64,000 nt of DNA. It comes from Neoechinorhynchus agilis. Taxonomy: Eukaryota > Acanthocephala. The DNA lies in contig CM121341.1 of NCBI GenBank assembly GCA_051530055.1, forward strand, positions 1,364,001 to 1,428,000, in the 5' to 3' direction. Within the stretch, counting starts at the first letter, position 1. Each line of letters begins with the position of its first letter. Of this stretch, positions 34,041-46,129 are shown one piece after another. Below the pieces are notes generated by a model. The model had not been told where the DNA came from, did not search any database, and was given only the letters and a program-made list of their open reading frames with translations. A program made the position numbers and the translations under genes.

Positions 34041-35319
34041 CATCCAACAATGGTTCTTCCCCTGTTTCAAAGCCACCAACGTTCTCAATCAATCATCACT
34101 TCGTTCGCTGAGCACATGTTGGCAGCATCCCCTGATGAATGGTCTCAGATAAGCATAGCGAAAAGAATATTTCTCTGTAAAAAAGGTAGGGCTGTTTCTT
34201 CACCTAGTGATGTGAGACCTCTCTCCATTCAGAATTCGTTTGTTTCCATATACGAGCGAGTTTTGGCCAAAATTATAATGGATTTTTCTTTTAAACATAA
34301 CCTTATTGATGAGCGCTGTCATGGTTTCCTCCCAGGGAAATCTGTTCATACTGCAATTGCTCAAATAATAGATAACCTTTTTAGTCACCCCAAGTCAACA
34401 AACATTCTTATCTCTTTCGATATTTCTAAAGCTTTTGATAATATTGACATTGCTTTTATGGTGAATATTTTAAAAAAAATTGTTTTCCTTTTAATATAAT
34501 TGCTAGGATGAACAACATCCTGAAATGTAAACGATTTTTCTTTGAAGATGACCCATCAAGGTCTATATTCTATCAATCCAAAGGGATTCCTCAAGGCTCA
34601 CCTTTATCACCCATACTTTTTTGCTTGGCAACTCAATTTTTGATTAAAAATTGCACGATTTGTCGTAGCGTCACTATGTACGCCGATGACCTTACTGTAG
34701 TTATCAAAGAGTTAAATTATATGAGAGCACGTGCGAAACTGGTTGCCGTGCTGAACTTTTTAAAATCCCACCTACCTCAAATGGGTCTCTCTTTGAATGA
34801 AAAGAAGACGAAATTTTTAATCAAATCTAAATCTCGAGTGGGCAAGAAGCACATCCGGGATTATATCAAGGATTTTTTGGGTTAGATTTCGACCCTGCTT
34901 ATAAGAAACTTGATATTTTAGGTTATACTTTCACTAATAACCTCTCGCCCGCCTCCGATATACACAAGATGAAAAAACTTTTAAAGACAGCCAGAGTTAA
35001 GGCGAGACGTGCCGCTCGGATTGGGCTTAGAGCCTCCAGAGGAAGGCCTCCAGAACAACGCCTAAAATTCCGCTGTGTATTCTTGAAAATCCTGTCGAGA
35101 CTACCCCTTGAGTGGATTTCCTCAGCAGACTGGGCCAACAAATCCATGCAGTGGAACAGCGGTCGATCCATGGTTTGCCTTTGTCGAATAAATTTTTTCA
35201 AAACAAAAGCATTTTTTATTTTTGAAAACTGACCAGCCTGTAACTTGAGGAAGGAGAGAAGCTCCAATTTTGCGGACAGTGGTGATTGCACGTTTTGTAC
35301 TTCATTTATTTAATTCTTT

Positions 35320-35397
35320 TATTAAGTATCTATGTGCTGCCGTTTGCACCAAGGAAACTAAGCAGTCGTGCAAAAGGCCGCACATAGATACCTAATA
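35320..35397. repeat. Long imperfect hairpin, 30-nt arms, 18-nt loop
   Basis: Arms 35320-35349 and 35368-35397 pair at 27 of 30 positions (three isolated mismatches), with an 18-nt loop. The size and mismatch pattern resemble a microRNA precursor, though a small foldback transposon remnant is equally possible. It lies between a LINE 3' end and tRNA-Thr. Confidence 0.6.
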
Positions 35398-35858
35398 AAA
35401 AGCGCTTTAGTTGAGTTATCCTTCTCGAATTAGAAGGCAACACAATGTCATTTATTCGCTGAAAGCAGTTCACTTACATTGTCAGCCGCATAATCACTTT
35501 CATAGAACGTCAAGTTTTTCAAGTATAAATCTTTTGCGATGAAATACGACATTATCGCAGTGTGATCTTTATTTGTTCATTAATTGACCAAACGATTGAT
35601 ATTTGGATTTTGTTTTAAACTCTTTGATCGTATTGAGCCAAAAAGAGATTATCAAGAACTGCGATTTTGTTTAGATCTTTAATAATTCGAGAAAAGGCGT
35701 TAATTAAGCTTTTTATACAAGGATGCTTAGTATTTTTACAAGGTGCTCTTTAAATTCATAATCGAACGAAAAATAGAATATCAAAAAAATCGCGATTTTG
35801 AGTTGATGTGCAAAACATCGTTTCTTGACCACAGTCGTGCCGCTGAGCATTTCTCGAT

Positions 35859-35931
35859 AGCCCCTGGAGAGATTCGAACTCTCGACCCCTGCTTTACGAG
35901 AGCAGTGCTCTAACCACTGAGCTACAGAGGC
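35859..35931 (-). tRNA. tRNA-Thr (anticodon CGT)
   Basis: On the minus strand: acceptor GCCTCTG pairs with CAGGGGC (one G-U), D arm TAGCTCAGTGGTTAGAGCA (A box), anticodon stem CTGCT/AGCAG with loop CTCGTAA (anticodon CGT), and T arm with GGTTCGAATC-like AGTTCGAATCT (B box). No intron; CCA not encoded. 73 nt including the discriminator base. Confidence 0.93.
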
Positions 35932-36369
35932 CGTCAGACATTCCTACTAAGATATATAAATATGTTTAATTGTACGAACACTTTAATAAACTGCATATTA
36001 ACAAATATCGAATGTACATAATTTTCTTTTAGTTGAAATTTTTTAAGCTTTGAACGATCTTTTAATCGTATATGGGAACCTTCATTTAAAATTTTAACAT
36101 TAAGGGATTTCTTTTTTAACAATTGTTTGATTTAAGTGTAATTTCTGCGAGCTGTTAGAAAACTTAAATTAACGCTAAAATCCGGGCATAAAAAGGTTAT
36201 TATTTATTTATTAATCCGCCTCGTACATTCACAATTAAGTTAGAAATTTGTTCATTAAAATCCTGTTCCTATTCGTTCTTGTATATTCACATCTGGCTGA
36301 TTTCAACTTGGGCTGAGTGTTGGATTGATCAGATCCCTCAGCCTCTGTTTATCAGCCATTGTTTCTAAA

Positions 36370-37190
36370 TTCCTGTGCTTATTATATATTTTTATAGTCT
36401 TTTTCCTCTATTCCATTTAATAAACATCTAAATATCACCATCTCTCCGTTTGTGAGTTTTGTTAATCGGTAAATCTGTTCGTTTTGCCCATTCTTGGATG
36501 GATCCTCACCGTATTGAAATCTAAAAGCTAGAACCCCAACCCTCACATACTTACAATTTCTAAGTGCAGGATTATAAAACCACATTTTTGTAAAAAATAA
36601 TTTAATTAAAAAAGAGTTAAGAGGGGCAAAATCTAGTTCCAAATTATCCAATAACTTTTTCAGTTTATCATGAAATTTTATAAAAAATTGTATCTACATT
36701 CGGGTGGACGGCATCTTGCGAAAAAACAAAGGGACCCTCCTATTATGGTTTTAAGGATGCTGTAAACTGTTTTCTTGTTAATAAGCAAATGCTTAGATCT
36801 CATAGTGGCCGCTTTAATTTTGTTCATTGTATTCTTAAAATGTGTATTTATAAAGAGTCTATTATTTAATGCAGGAAAGTCAACTCCCAAGAGCCGAGTG
36901 TGTTTTTTGATGGCCATAAATTTATAAAACGGAGACGTATTTAATAGGGTAACCAGAGATTTCCTTGGTAAACGTGACTTAGTCAAAGGAATGATGCATG
37001 ATTTTTTTAAATTAATTACCAAATTCGCTTCTTTTAATTTCACAGATAGTTCATTTAAAAGGTTATTGATATCGACTAAAACTGTAACGATCAGTATGAT
37101 AATTGTGTATTTTTGCAACGAAATCGAACTCACGAAATCACTATAACACTTGACTGCCAAAAGGTCGAAACAACAATAAATGTGCAAAAA
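36370..37190 (-). mobile_element. LINE ORF2 C-terminal fragment (post-RT region)
   Basis: Minus-strand frames 37187-36678 and 36651-36382. The first has ANLVINLKKSCIIPLTK, KKHTRLLGVDFP, and LLINKKTVYSILKTIIGG, the thumb and C-terminal layout of a LINE RT (INLxKS..I box). The second may be the extreme C-terminus. Not the same subfamily as 30.7 kb. It lies just downstream of BUB1 and is truncated at its 5' end. A further minus-strand frame at 37283-37576 is unassigned. Confidence 0.55.
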
Positions 37191-37777
37191 TCTATTTTTG
37201 AAGACTTAAAAGAAATCGATCTCGAAACGTTTTTATAAGCAGATTCAGTCCCATGGGCTCAGAAAATTGTCAATTTTATGCATTATCGAGCGATATCATC
37301 AGATAAGAAATTATTCACCGATTGGTGCTGCTTAAATGTAGAAAATAAATTTTTTAATATTTGCTCTTGTACAAGATAATTTTCAGTAAATGATGCATAA
37401 AATCTCCGAATTCCGTTATAAATTTGTGGTGTACTAATGCAAAACTGCTGCATCTTAAATGAAAGATCTTTGTTCATATTCTGACTGCATCTTAGTTTCA
37501 TTCGTTTACATTGTGACAATAAGAACCGAGCCAATACAAAAATCCAAAAAGGTTCACTTAACGCGAAAATATTCAAAGGCGAATTTTATAAATTCAGAAG
37601 TGGAATATAGTTGATGTCACAAAATTTTAGTGATTGAGATAACCAAGGAAATATCAACATCCTACAATCCAAAATGAACTTTAGTAAGGTGCGCAAAGTA
37701 TATTTTTCGCGCAAAAATTTAGGCCTCCTGTTAATTTCAACCAATAACTATCTCTCAACAAACCATATACTCAGAAT

Positions 37778-40700
37778 CTAAACGTCAACTAGATCCTCCA
37801 TTTTTATATACTTTCTATCCTCGAATCGAGCAGAGTCGCAGGCTGTTAAATACGCTTGCTGAAATCCATCGATCCAATTGTCATAATGAGGTGCATCTTT
37901 GGCACCTTCCTGAGAATTGAGAAAGTGATGAAACATGTTGTTCCAAATGGAAGGATATTCCCTCGGAAACTTGGCGTTTATTTTCCATTGGTCCGCAATA
38001 GAGTACGGTCTCATGTACTTGTGAAATACAATGCAATGGAGAGTGCTTAAAAGACCGAATGTATCGACTTGGAACTTCCAACTTCGATTTTCTCGCATTT
38101 GAACACAACACAGACTCCTGTTCTGATCAGGAGTAACAAAATCCGTACCTTCGGGGAAGAGATCAAGGTCGATACTTCGATTGAAATCGATGAGAACCAA
38201 AGGACTGAACACGTGAACCGCAGGACCATCCCTAAATCCCGGAATCGAGCGAACCAAAAAATTATCAGGTTTCAGATCAGCGTGAATTATATTGCAAGTA
38301 TGAAGAATTCTGACAATCTCCAGTAAAAGGACTACAAAAAATGTAGTCATCCATTGCGGAATCATTCGATTTCGTTTAAGGTGCCAATTTATAAAACGCA
38401 AGAGTGTCCCGTGAGGGTAGTAGTTAGTCACAAGTACGCCACAATTATTGTATTGGATTATGTATTGCGCAAAATTAAACAAGTTCATCTAAAGATTTTG
38501 GGAATTAGCGTTTATGTCTAATTGCAAAAACGTACTCGTTTGGGAGAATCAAGCATTTTCTTTATTCTATCCTTTAGTTCCATCAGAACATGATATTCCC
38601 AATACACGTGTTTTGTTTGAACCTAAGTAATCTATCGATAATTAATAATCAATCGAGTGTGTATTTAAACGTGCAAGCCAGCAGCAAATTACATCATTTT
38701 TGGCAAATGCTGATATCACATTCATGTATTATCAATACCTAAATCAAGGTTTAAAATTGTGGACACCAAGCATCTTTCCGTTGGTTCTTATTTTAGTTTA
38801 ATCTAATGAGTAACCTTTGGCTGCTTTAAGCTTATCAGACAAGATGCACCTGTTGTTCATTTAAAAGAAAACTTTAATACAGGCAAATACGTTTTGAAAA
38901 TGTCAAAGAAATAGTATTTTAAAAATCAGATTATCAACTTGCATGGGTTTTAAGCGACGAAAAAAGAAAGGAAACCGTAAGATAATAGTTTTTTAGATTT
39001 CATAAAAGTCGAGCTGCGAAAATACAATTAATTTTCGGAATCTAATTAAAAAAATTAAATTCAATATTCTACATCATTTGCGGTATTTTTGCATATGAGG
39101 CATTTTTCACATATTATGTTAGAATTTTTTAGTTGCTCGAGTTTTAATTATCGATAAAAAAAGGAATTAAATTCTCCCGTTCATCAATGTTATAAACATA
39201 ATATTCTTTTTGCATTTGTGATATGTTTAAGAAGAGTAAATAAAGTGCAAAGTTTGAGTTGTTAGAGATTGATTTAGGCAAAAATCTTATGAAACTAACC
39301 TTCACGCACAATTCTTCATCTTTATCTGAATCTTTTTTATTTGTATTGCATCGATAAACCTGAGCATACGATCCTGAGCCACAACACGTGTCGACAATCC
39401 AGAATGTTTTAGCTTAAATAAGATCAGAGTAACGAAAATTATTTACTTCGTAAAAACAGATATACGTACCGTTTCCTACCTTCGCCCCTATACTCAAAGG
39501 GAGTTTTAATTTTCCCTTTCCAATGATAAAATTACTTCTATTACTTAATTTTTGTTTGTCTAGCAGCATGTTTTGAACTTCTAATGAAAATGGATCTGTT
39601 GGATCGTGGCGTATAGATACGTTACACATCTTCTTCTCAATCGCGTCCTTTGCGTCGTAATGAACGATTTCTCCAAATTTGCAGAACTCTCCGCTTGAAT
39701 CAGTCAATGCTCCGATTCTTGTGCTCGCAAGTTTGGGAGTGAAGGCAATTGAATCACATGGAAGAGGGTTCAGAGAAGTTTATGGATTTCCCAGGTGCAC
39801 AAGTATAATGCATGGTAAAAATCATTCCGGAACATTGGTAAGCAAATGAATTGTGTGCCTAAAATTTTATTATTGTCATTGCCAGCTTAAATCATCTCAT
39901 GAAAATTCTGATACGATTATCGTTATTTGAGCACGAATTCTAGTAAATACAATAAAAATGAATTTAAAAGAGCTTCCATTTAAATTTCATTAAAAAGAAA
40001 GGAACTTTGCTGAGCCACCCAAAACACTCTTCCAATTGCAATTTCTTTAATTTGCTATCCAAGAAATTATTACCCGAATCGTGAAAGTATTGAGTATTAA
40101 GTTTGCCATCATCATAGATCTAAATTTTAAACTGGTAAAAATCATGATCAAAGATAACGCAAGCTAACCAGAGTAATTTCACATTTTTCCTCTTGAAAGC
40201 TAAATCGATGGAAAATGAGGCAAGATATGAAAAAGGGTAAAGGTATGATATCCTAGTGTTTCAAGAATTTTAATGTAGATTTAAAATAACAGCAAATTTT
40301 GCGAAATCTATATTTTTGGCGAGATCATTTTCGAAGAAAAAATAAGTTTCATTTTCATTTTGCTTATCTTTGAATTCACTAACAAAAGGCGCCAATCGGT
40401 ACTTTTCACTTTGTTTATGGCAGAAAAATTCAAAGGAATTTTCCGCCATAAACAAACATGAATAATTCAATCCTCAAACAGTCTTCACTTCGTTGTTCCT
40501 ATTGCCATAATTAAATTCTTTGATAATTAAGAGAGGAACATTTCGTTCCGGAATCTAGATATAGAAAGTTGAAAAAGGCAAAAATACGGCTAGAAATCAA
40601 ACTGAATTTTAAAATTGGATTCTAAATCAGGGTGTTCAAAAGAAATCTTACTTTCGCGGAAATTCAGATGCGGCCGAAGATCCTGGTCGTTTCTTTAGTA

Positions 40701-43700
40701 TACTCCTCCGTGGCTTGGCGGTAGCAAGATCAGGAGGTTCGTGAATCACATTCTTAGGCACATTCAAAAGACCCATTATATATCTAAATGAAATCAAAGA
40801 AATCGAAAAAACAAATCCGACTTACTTCATTTCTCGCATTAAGCATTCAGGCGCTGAGTTCAGCTCTGTGAACGCCCTTTCAAGAACACACAAAGAATCA
40901 GCTAGATCACCTTCGTAACTTTTAGACCATTCCAGCCAGAATTTAGGAAGTTTTCGAAATTTCTTCTCCTTATAAAGATACATGAACATGTATTTGGGAT
41001 GTCTTTTCGAATAATCAACCTTAGAAGGATAGAGAATGACTTGTTTGCACATCTATGAGCTTAAGGTAATCAATGAATAAGTTTAAAAGTTGATGCTTCA
41101 CTAATTAAGAATCTCAATATCTTTGGAGTTGTATAGCAATCGTCCTTTTTCATAGAATTTTCAGCGTATCAAAAGGCTTTAATGGTTTTATAAAAGTCAA
41201 AGGATCTTGCAAACATTTTCAAAAATTTTAAGACAGAAATAAATTCAAAAAACTATAAAGGCCTGAACAGTAAATTCTAAATTTTCTATGCCGCGCGAAC
41301 GTGCGTATTTGGCCTTAGATAACTCTGGAAACAAAAATTTACTTAAACGAACTTAAAATAATAATAACAATTGATTTAATGAAATATATTTGCTTATACA
41401 CGTTAAAGCTACTTTATTTTCAATGAAACTGTGAATTCAGCTGTTGAGCCATACTAAACCAAAGGCAAAATATTATAAGAAATCAATTGCAACAATATAC
41501 GCACATTAATTTTAAGTAAAACATTAATTATTTGTATAAATAAAAACTATGTTAATGACTCTATTTAAAAAAATATTTTTGGATTCTCTTTTGAGCCTGC
41601 TTAATTCTATAAATACACATTTTTAAATATAATTCGATCAGTGGAAAAGGAAAAGTATATGAATAAACAATTTTTTTACTATATCCGCCACTTTATTTTG
41701 AACAAAACATTTAACCATTTAAATAAATAAAAAACTACGTTATTTTTGGATTCTACTTTGAGCCTGCTTAATTCTACAAATACACCTCTTTAAATATAAT
41801 TGGATCCGTGGAAAGGGAAAAGTATCTGAATAAACCAATTTTTTACTATATCCGCCACTTTATTTTGAATAAAACATTTAACCATTTAAATAAATAAAAA
41901 ACTACGTTATTTTTGGATTCTACTTTGAGCCTGCTTAATTCTACAAATACACCTCTTTAAATATAATTGGATCCGTGGAAAGGGAAAAGTATCTGAATAA
42001 ACCAATTTTTTACTATATCCGCCACTTTATTTTGAATAAAACATTTAACCATTTAAATAAATAAAAAACTACGTTATTTTTGGATTCTACTTTGAGCCTG
42101 CTTAATTCTACAAATACAACTCTTTAAATATAATTGGATCCGTGGAAAGGGAAAAGTATCCGAATAAACCAATTTTTTACTATATCCGTCACTTTAGTTT
42201 GAATAAAACATTTAACCATTTAAATAAATTAAAAACTATGTTATTTTTGGATTCTCTTTTGAGTCTGCTTAATTCTACAAATACACCTCTTTAAATATAA
42301 TTGGACCAATCGAAAGGGAAAAGTATCTGAATAAACAATTTTTTTTACTATATCCGCCACTTTATTTTGAATAAAACATTTAACCATTTAAATAAATAAA
42401 AAACTACGTTATTTTTGTATTCTACTTTGAGTCTGCTTAATTCTACAAATACACCTTTTTAAATATAATTGGATCCGTGGAAAGGGAAAAGTATCTGAAT
42501 AAACCAATTTTTTACTATATCCGTCACTTTAGTTTGAATAAAACATTTAACCATTTGTACAAATTAAGAACTATGTTATTTTTTGATTCTCTTTTGAGTT
42601 TGCTTAATTCTATAAATACACCTTTTTAAATATAACTCGATCAGTGGAAAAGGAAAAGTATATTAATAAACAAATTTTTTACAATATCCGCCACTTTATT
42701 TTGAATAAAACATTTAACCATTTAAATAAATAAAAAACTACGTTATTTTTGGATTCTACTTTGAGCCTGCTTAATTCCACAAATACACCTTTTTAAATAT
42801 AATTGGATCCGTGGAAAGGGAAAAGTATCTGAATAAACCAATTTTTACTATATCCGTCACTTTAGTTTGAATAAAACATTTAACCATTTGTATAAATTAA
42901 GAACTATGTTATTTTTGGATTCTCTTTTGAGTTTGCTTAATTCTATAAATACACCTTTTTAAATATAATTCGATCAGTGGAAAAGGAAAAGTATATGAAT
43001 AAACAATTTTTTTTACTATATCCGCCACTTTATTTTGAATAAAACATTTAACCATTTAAATAAATAAAAAACTACGTTATTTTTGGATTCTACTTTGAGC
43101 CTGCTTAATTCTACAAATACACCTTTTTAAATATAATTGGATCCGTGGAAAGGGAAAAGTATCTGAATAAACCAATTTTTACTATATCCGTCACTTTAGT
43201 TTGAATAAAACATTTAACCATTTAAATAAATTAAAAACTATGTTATTTTTGGATTCTACTTTGAGTCTGCTTAATTCTACAAATACACCTCTTTAAATAT
43301 AATTGGATCCGTGGAAAGGGAAAAGTATCTGAATAAACAATTTTTTTACTATATCCGCCACTTTAGTTTGAATAAAACATTTAACCATTTAAATAAATAA
43401 AAAACTACGTTATTTTTGGATTCTCTTTTGAGTTTGCTTAATTCTACAAATACACCTTTTTAAATATAATTGGATCAGTGGAAAGGGAAAAGTATCTGAA
43501 TAAACAATTTTTTACTATATCCGTCACTTTATTTTGAATAAAACATTTAACCATTTAAATAAATTAAAAACTATGTTATTTTTGGATTCTCTTTTGAGTT
43601 TGCTTAATTCTACAAATACACCTTTTTAAATATAATTGGATCAGTGGAAAGGGAAAAGTATCTGAATAAACAATTTTTTTACTATATCCGTCACTTTATT

Positions 43701-45430
43701 TTGAATAAAACATTTAACCATTTGTATAAATTAAGAACTATGTTATTTTTGGATTCTCTTTTGAGTTTGCTTAATTCTACAAATACACCTTTTTAAATAT
43801 AATTCGATCAGTGGAAAGGGAAAAGTATCTGAATAAACAATTTTTTTACTATATCCGTCACTTTATTTTGAATAAAACATTTAACCATTTAAATAAATAA
43901 AAAACTACGTTATTTTTGGATTCTACTTTGAGTCTGCTTAATTCTACAAATACACCTTTTTAAATATAATTGGATCCGTGGAAAGGGAAAAGTATCTGAA
44001 TAAACCAATTTTTTACTATATCCGCCACTTTAGTTTGAATAAAACATTTAACCATTTGTATAAATTAAGAACTATGTTATTTTTGGATTCTCTTTTGAGT
44101 TTGCTTAATTCTACAAATACACCTCTTTAAATATAATTGGATCCGTGGAAAGGGAAAAGTATCTGAATAAACCAATTTTTTACTATATCCGTCACTTTAG
44201 TTTGAATAAAACATTTAACCATTTGTATAAATTAAGAACTATGTTATTTTTGGATTCTCTTTTGAGTTTGCTTAATTCTATAAATACACCTTTTTAAATA
44301 TAATTGGATCAGTGGAAAGGGAAAAGTATCTGAATAAACAATTTTTTACTATATCCGCCACTTTATTTTGAATAAAACATTTAACCATTTAAATAAATAA
44401 AAAACTACGTTATTTTTGTATTCTACTTTGAGTCTGCTTAATTCTACAAATACACCTCTTTAAATATAATTGGATCCGTGGAAAGGGAAAAGTATCTGAA
44501 TAAACCAATTTTTTACTATATCCGTCACTTTAGTTTGAATAAAACATTTAACCATTTGTATAAATTAAGAACTATTTTATTTTTGGATTCTCTTTTGAGT
44601 TTGCTTAATTCTATAAATACACCTTTTTAAATATAATTCGATCAGTGGAAAAGGAAAAGTATCTGAATAAACAATTTTTTCTACTATATCCGCCACTTTA
44701 TTTTGAATAAAACATTTAACCATTTAAATAAATAAAAAACTACGTTATTTTTGGATTCTACTTTGAGTCTGCTTAATTCTACAAATACACCTTTTTAAAT
44801 ATAATTCGATCAGTGGAAAAGGAAAAGTATCTGAATAAACCAATTTTTTACTATATCCGTCACTTTATTTTGAATAAAACATTTAACCATTTAAATAAAT
44901 TAAAAACTATGTTATTTTTGGATTCTCTTTTGAGTTTGCTTAATTCTACAAATACACCTCTTTAAATATAATTGGACCAATCGAAAGGGAAAAGTATCTG
45001 AATAAACAATTTTTTTACTATATCCGCCACTTTATTTTGAATAAAACATTTATATCTCAAATCGATGAAGAGTAAAATATCTGGTGAAATCGTGAACTTA
45101 CGTAAATGACAAACAAGTCGAGAAGACGTTCTTCGTTGCTGTATTTTTCTTCCTTTATAAACGTTGGGCAAGCTTTGTTTAATAGTTTGTACATAACCTC
45201 GCCGGCTCGAGAATGTGGACGAATGTTGATGAGCCTATGAACTTCCCTTGAATAAAATCGTTAAAACAGGAACATGAAATCCAAGACCTACGCGCAAAAA
45301 CTCTCCAAAGGATCAGTGGAAGCATTATGGCAAGAATAAGTTGAAAGTGCATTATCACTTAAAAATATCGGTAAAGTATCATTCCGTTAAAATAATCTTA
45401 CCTTGAAATGCTTGCATCTTCATCAGCCAT
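37778..45430 (-). CDS. BUB1: Mitotic checkpoint serine/threonine kinase BUB1
   Basis: Kinetochore kinase of the spindle checkpoint; it phosphorylates H2A and recruits BUB3, BUBR1 and shugoshin. Exons on the minus strand that splice in phase: 45402-45430 (MADEDASIS), 45102-45246 (TPR: EEKYSNEERLLDLF), 40826-41052 (TPR: FWLEWSKSYEGDLADS), 40652-40783, 39470-about 39767, 39300-39373 (glycine loop GNGSYAQVYR and catalytic Lys in LCVK), 38536-38622 (YWEYHVLMELKDRI) and 37778-38488 (HADLKPDN catalytic loop; LIDFNRSIDLDLFPEGT with DFN in place of DFG). Order and motifs match the BUB1 family, including the SIDxxLFPxGT signature, rather than BUBR1. Exons between 39770 and 40650 (GLEBS/KEN region) are not resolved; a frame at 40290-40500 is a candidate. 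Intron 2 (41053-45101) contains the satellite array. Introns otherwise run 42-155 bp, except one of 677 bp. Confidence 0.9.
41522..45052. repeat. Satellite array, ~166-bp monomer, about 21 copies, in BUB1 intron 2
   Basis: AT-rich monomer with constant blocks TTTTGGATTCT, TGCTTAATTCTA, AAATATAATTGGATC, GTGGAAAGGGAAAAGTAT, ACTATATCCG(C/T)CACTTTA and AACATTTAACCATTT. The ACTATATCCG block recurs 21 times every 165-171 bp. Monomers fall into two main sorts, ATAAATAAAAAACTACG and GTATAAATTAAGAACTATG, which alternate irregularly. The whole array is bounded by BUB1 exons at 41052 and 45102. The monomer is close to nucleosome length. Confidence 0.95.
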
Positions 45431-46125
45431 TTTGTGCCGTGAGAAAGATAGGGTTAAAATTATATTATAGAAGCCAATAGGTCCGGCACGGCAGAAGGCG
45501 TTTGTTGGTGATGCTGCGGTTGACGATTGAGTATTTGGAAATTACGCAGAAAAAACGTTCAGATTTGTGAAAATTGGTAAACAATATTAAAATACGAGGA
45601 ACGGTCGAGGAAAATCAATAACTACTTTTGTGGTTCGACGATCAAATTGTGATGATTTGAAGTAGTATTGCTAAAAATATAATGTTGTAAAGTTGTTCGT
45701 GGATAGATTTGGTTTGGTGATTGAGAATATTAATTTATCTATTTTCTCAATCACCAAAGAAAATATAATGGCAGACGTTCTCAGGGACGTATGTATACTC
45801 CGAACATCGAATCTTTAAACGAATAAGAATTTAAATCCTTTTTGGGGCTACGGCCATTTGTCCACGTCTTCAGTTGTAATTGAAATGATCATGAAAACGT
45901 CATTTGCAGATTTGGTTAATATCGTTTTTTAGATTTTAATCTTTTTATCTTGAACATTTTAATTTATAGCACAAGCTTCCTCGAAATGTGTTTCGGTCGC
46001 ATTGTACCAATGACATAATTAAAATGCTTATTGAAATTTAAAACAGGAACTAGTATAGATTCTAAAGATTTTTTTACAATCATATTTTTTATTTTGACGA
46101 TATAAACATAATTATTCGCCGTCCT
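45431..46125. other. BUB1 upstream region
   Basis: Contains the probable BUB1 promoter. A perfect 15-bp inverted repeat (45713-45727 and 45744-45758, 16-nt loop) lies about 285 bp upstream of the BUB1 ATG. No gene recognised. Confidence 0.5.
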
Positions 46126-46129
46126 CGTC

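Larger units (their letters stand above)
30693..35270 (+). mobile_element. Two-ORF LINE (zinc-knuckle ORF1, APE-RT ORF2), copy 1
   Basis: ORF1 region 30693-32048: an RRM-like/gag-like first part, then three Cys-rich zinc knuckles at about 31330-31500 (CQCCGHWEKRC, CAFCGQDDHSTKC, CSNCDRDGHC). An in-frame UGA at 31584-31586 separates these from a coiled-coil-like part (31713-32048). ORF2 starts at ATG 32039, overlapping ORF1's end by 10 nt: APE start ELRIAQWNAGGL, then FVDFNDPSHKW. RT boxes are at 34200-34885 (GFLPGKSVHTAI, FDISKAFDNID, GIPQGSPLSPILF, MYADDLTVVI). ORF2 is interrupted by frame breaks and a ~285-bp tandem duplication (32957-34040). The stretch 30865-33170 is nearly identical to 61700-64000, so the family was active recently. 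Confidence 0.85.

Noticed and set aside
37778-38488. BUBR1/MAD3 pseudokinase instead of BUB1
   Set aside because: HADLKPDN, the catalytic Lys and the SIDxxLFPxGT stretch fit an active BUB1 kinase.
41522-45052. CRISPR-like array
   Set aside because: The repeated block is the whole ~166-bp monomer with no unique spacers, so it is a satellite; the genome is eukaryotic.
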